A stretch of 64,000 nt of DNA from Arthrobacter sp. SLBN-112 (GTDB lineage: Bacteria > Actinomycetota > Actinomycetes > Actinomycetales > Micrococcaceae): positions 3,286,001 to 3,350,000 of the forward strand of contig NZ_VFMU01000001.1 of NCBI RefSeq assembly GCF_006715225.1, given 5' to 3'. The position numbers and the translations under genes were made by a program. Of this stretch, positions 63,361 through 64,000 are shown piece by piece (position 1 is the first letter of the stretch; each line of letters starts with the position of its first letter). The notes beneath the pieces are model-generated. The model was not told the DNA's origin, searched no databases, and was given only the letters and a program-made list of their open reading frames with translations.

Positions 63361-64000
63361 TCAGGCCTGGGCGTCCCGGATGGCGCGGTTGACTGCTGAA
63401 ATCACGGCCTTGAGGGACGACATGCTGGTGTTGGCATCAATGCCGACACCCCACAGCACCCGCTCCCCCACGGCGCACTCAACGTAGGCAGCAGCCATGG
63501 CATTCCCGCCTTCTGACAGTGCGTGCTCGCTGTAGTCCAGCACGCGGACGTCCACGCCGTCCTCGTGGAGGATATTCAGCAGGGCAGCAATAGGACCGTT
63601 GCCGGTGCCGGTGCGGCTGACCTGGGCACCGTCGATGGTGAGCGAGGCGTGAAGCGTCATGCCGCCGTCGGCATCTGTTTCAGTCTTGACGGCGCCCAGC
63701 GAGTAGCGTCCCCACTGCCCGTCAGCCTCGCCGGACGGCAGGTATTCGTCCTTGAAGACCTGCCAGAGCTGGGCCCCGCTGACCTCCCCGCCCACGGTGT
63801 CGGTGCGGCGCTGGATGACGCCCGAGAATTCGATCTGCGCACGGCGCGGCAGATCCAGGCTGTGCTCGTTCTTCAGCAGGTAGGCCACGCCGCCCTTGCC
63901 GGACTGGGAGTTCACCCGGATCACGGCCTCGTAGCTGCGGCCCAGGTCCTTGGGGTCAACCGGCAGGTACGGCACCTGCCAAGTGAAGTCGTCCACCGGC
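63361..64000 (-). CDS. leuA: 2-isopropylmalate synthase LeuA, C-terminal part
   Basis: The frame is open to the window edge, so about 212 C-terminal residues are seen. They cover the end of the catalytic region (WQVPYLPVDPKDLGRSYEAV, VNSQSGKGGVAYLLKNEHSL) and the regulatory LeuA dimer domain (SLGAVKTETDADGGMTLHAS, GTGNGPIAALLNIL) that binds leucine for feedback inhibition. The enzyme makes the first committed step of leucine synthesis. The N-terminal TIM barrel lies outside the window. The long form with this subdomain is the type found in actinobacteria. Confidence 0.95.
   Translation of the reverse strand, partial: PVDDFTWQVPYLPVDPKDLGRSYEAVIRVNSQSGKGGVAYLLKNEHSLDLPRRAQIEFSGVIQRRTDTVGGEVSGAQLWQVFKDEYLPSGEADGQWGRYSLGAVKTETDADGGMTLHASLTIDGAQVSRTGTGNGPIAALLNILHEDGVDVRVLDYSEHALSEGGNAMAAAYVECAVGERVLWGVGIDANTSMSSLKAVISAVNRAIRDAQA

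Noticed and set aside
1..64000. tRNA, rRNA genes or CRISPR arrays
   Set aside because: No cloverleaf-like tRNA sequence, rRNA segment or regularly spaced direct-repeat array was noticed on either strand; a covariance-model scan would be needed to exclude small RNAs.

Overview
The window is high-GC actinobacterial chromosome, most likely from the Arthrobacter/Pseudarthrobacter group (Micrococcaceae). The evidence is a mycothiol ligase (mshC), a complete Pup-proteasome locus with fused PafB-PafC, RbpA, the actinobacterial bcc-aa3 respiratory genes and many leaderless-looking start sites. The order uppP - mshC - PAC2 - trmI - arc - dop - pup - prcB - prcA - pafA - pafBC - tatA - tatC - helY broadly follows the order known from Mycobacterium.

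Layout. 1-4.7 kb: end of an acyl-CoA dehydrogenase, two small conserved proteins, an aldo/keto reductase, uppP and mshC. 4.76-6.80 kb: a 2040-bp IS3-family element with 29-bp terminal inverted repeats and a GGA target duplication; besides orfA/orfB it carries about 0.6 kb holding two small membrane-protein genes, one frameshifted. 6.87-9.9 kb: PAC2 protein, HAD phosphatase, site-2 protease. 9.95-25.9 kb: proteasome/pupylation, PafBC, Tat export and HelY. 25.9-32.8 kb: amidohydrolase, Ppm1-like glycosyltransferase, RbpA (with a SigR-type promoter), SPFH/NfeD pair, rRNA methyltransferase, peptide deformylase, SnoaL-like protein. 32.8-35.9 kb: a type III polyketide synthase - methyltransferase - FAD monooxygenase operon resembling phenolic-lipid operons.

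36-41.6 kb is the accessory part: an overlapping operon of an intact tyrosine recombinase, a small HTH protein and a 505-aa protein joining three zinc ribbons to a recombinase-like domain that has lost its catalytic histidines, followed by small membrane proteins, gene remnants and poorly coding DNA. 41.6-45.7 kb is a polysaccharide locus: a NodB deacetylase fused to a GT2 synthase, a GH18-like lipoprotein broken by one frameshift, and a secreted 3D-barrel-like protein.

45.8-57.1 kb: DUF3054 protein, Lrp-type sensor, trpD, then the respiratory genes ctaE-qcrC-qcrA-qcrB and ctaC-ctaD-ctaF, separated by a divergent DasR-like regulator/HPr pair with a near-consensus dre operator between them. 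ErpA-type Fe-S carrier follows. 57.3-64 kb: M20 dipeptidase, DUF3043 protein, pyrD, alpha/beta hydrolase, uppS, recO and the C-terminal part of leuA, which runs off the window.

Most genes are housekeeping. The points of real interest are the recombinase trio, the IS passenger genes, the deacetylase-synthase locus, the PKS operon, the regulatory sites (dre, SigR, leaderless -10 boxes) and two independent 27-bp-period repeats at gene 3' ends. No tRNA, rRNA or CRISPR array was seen.
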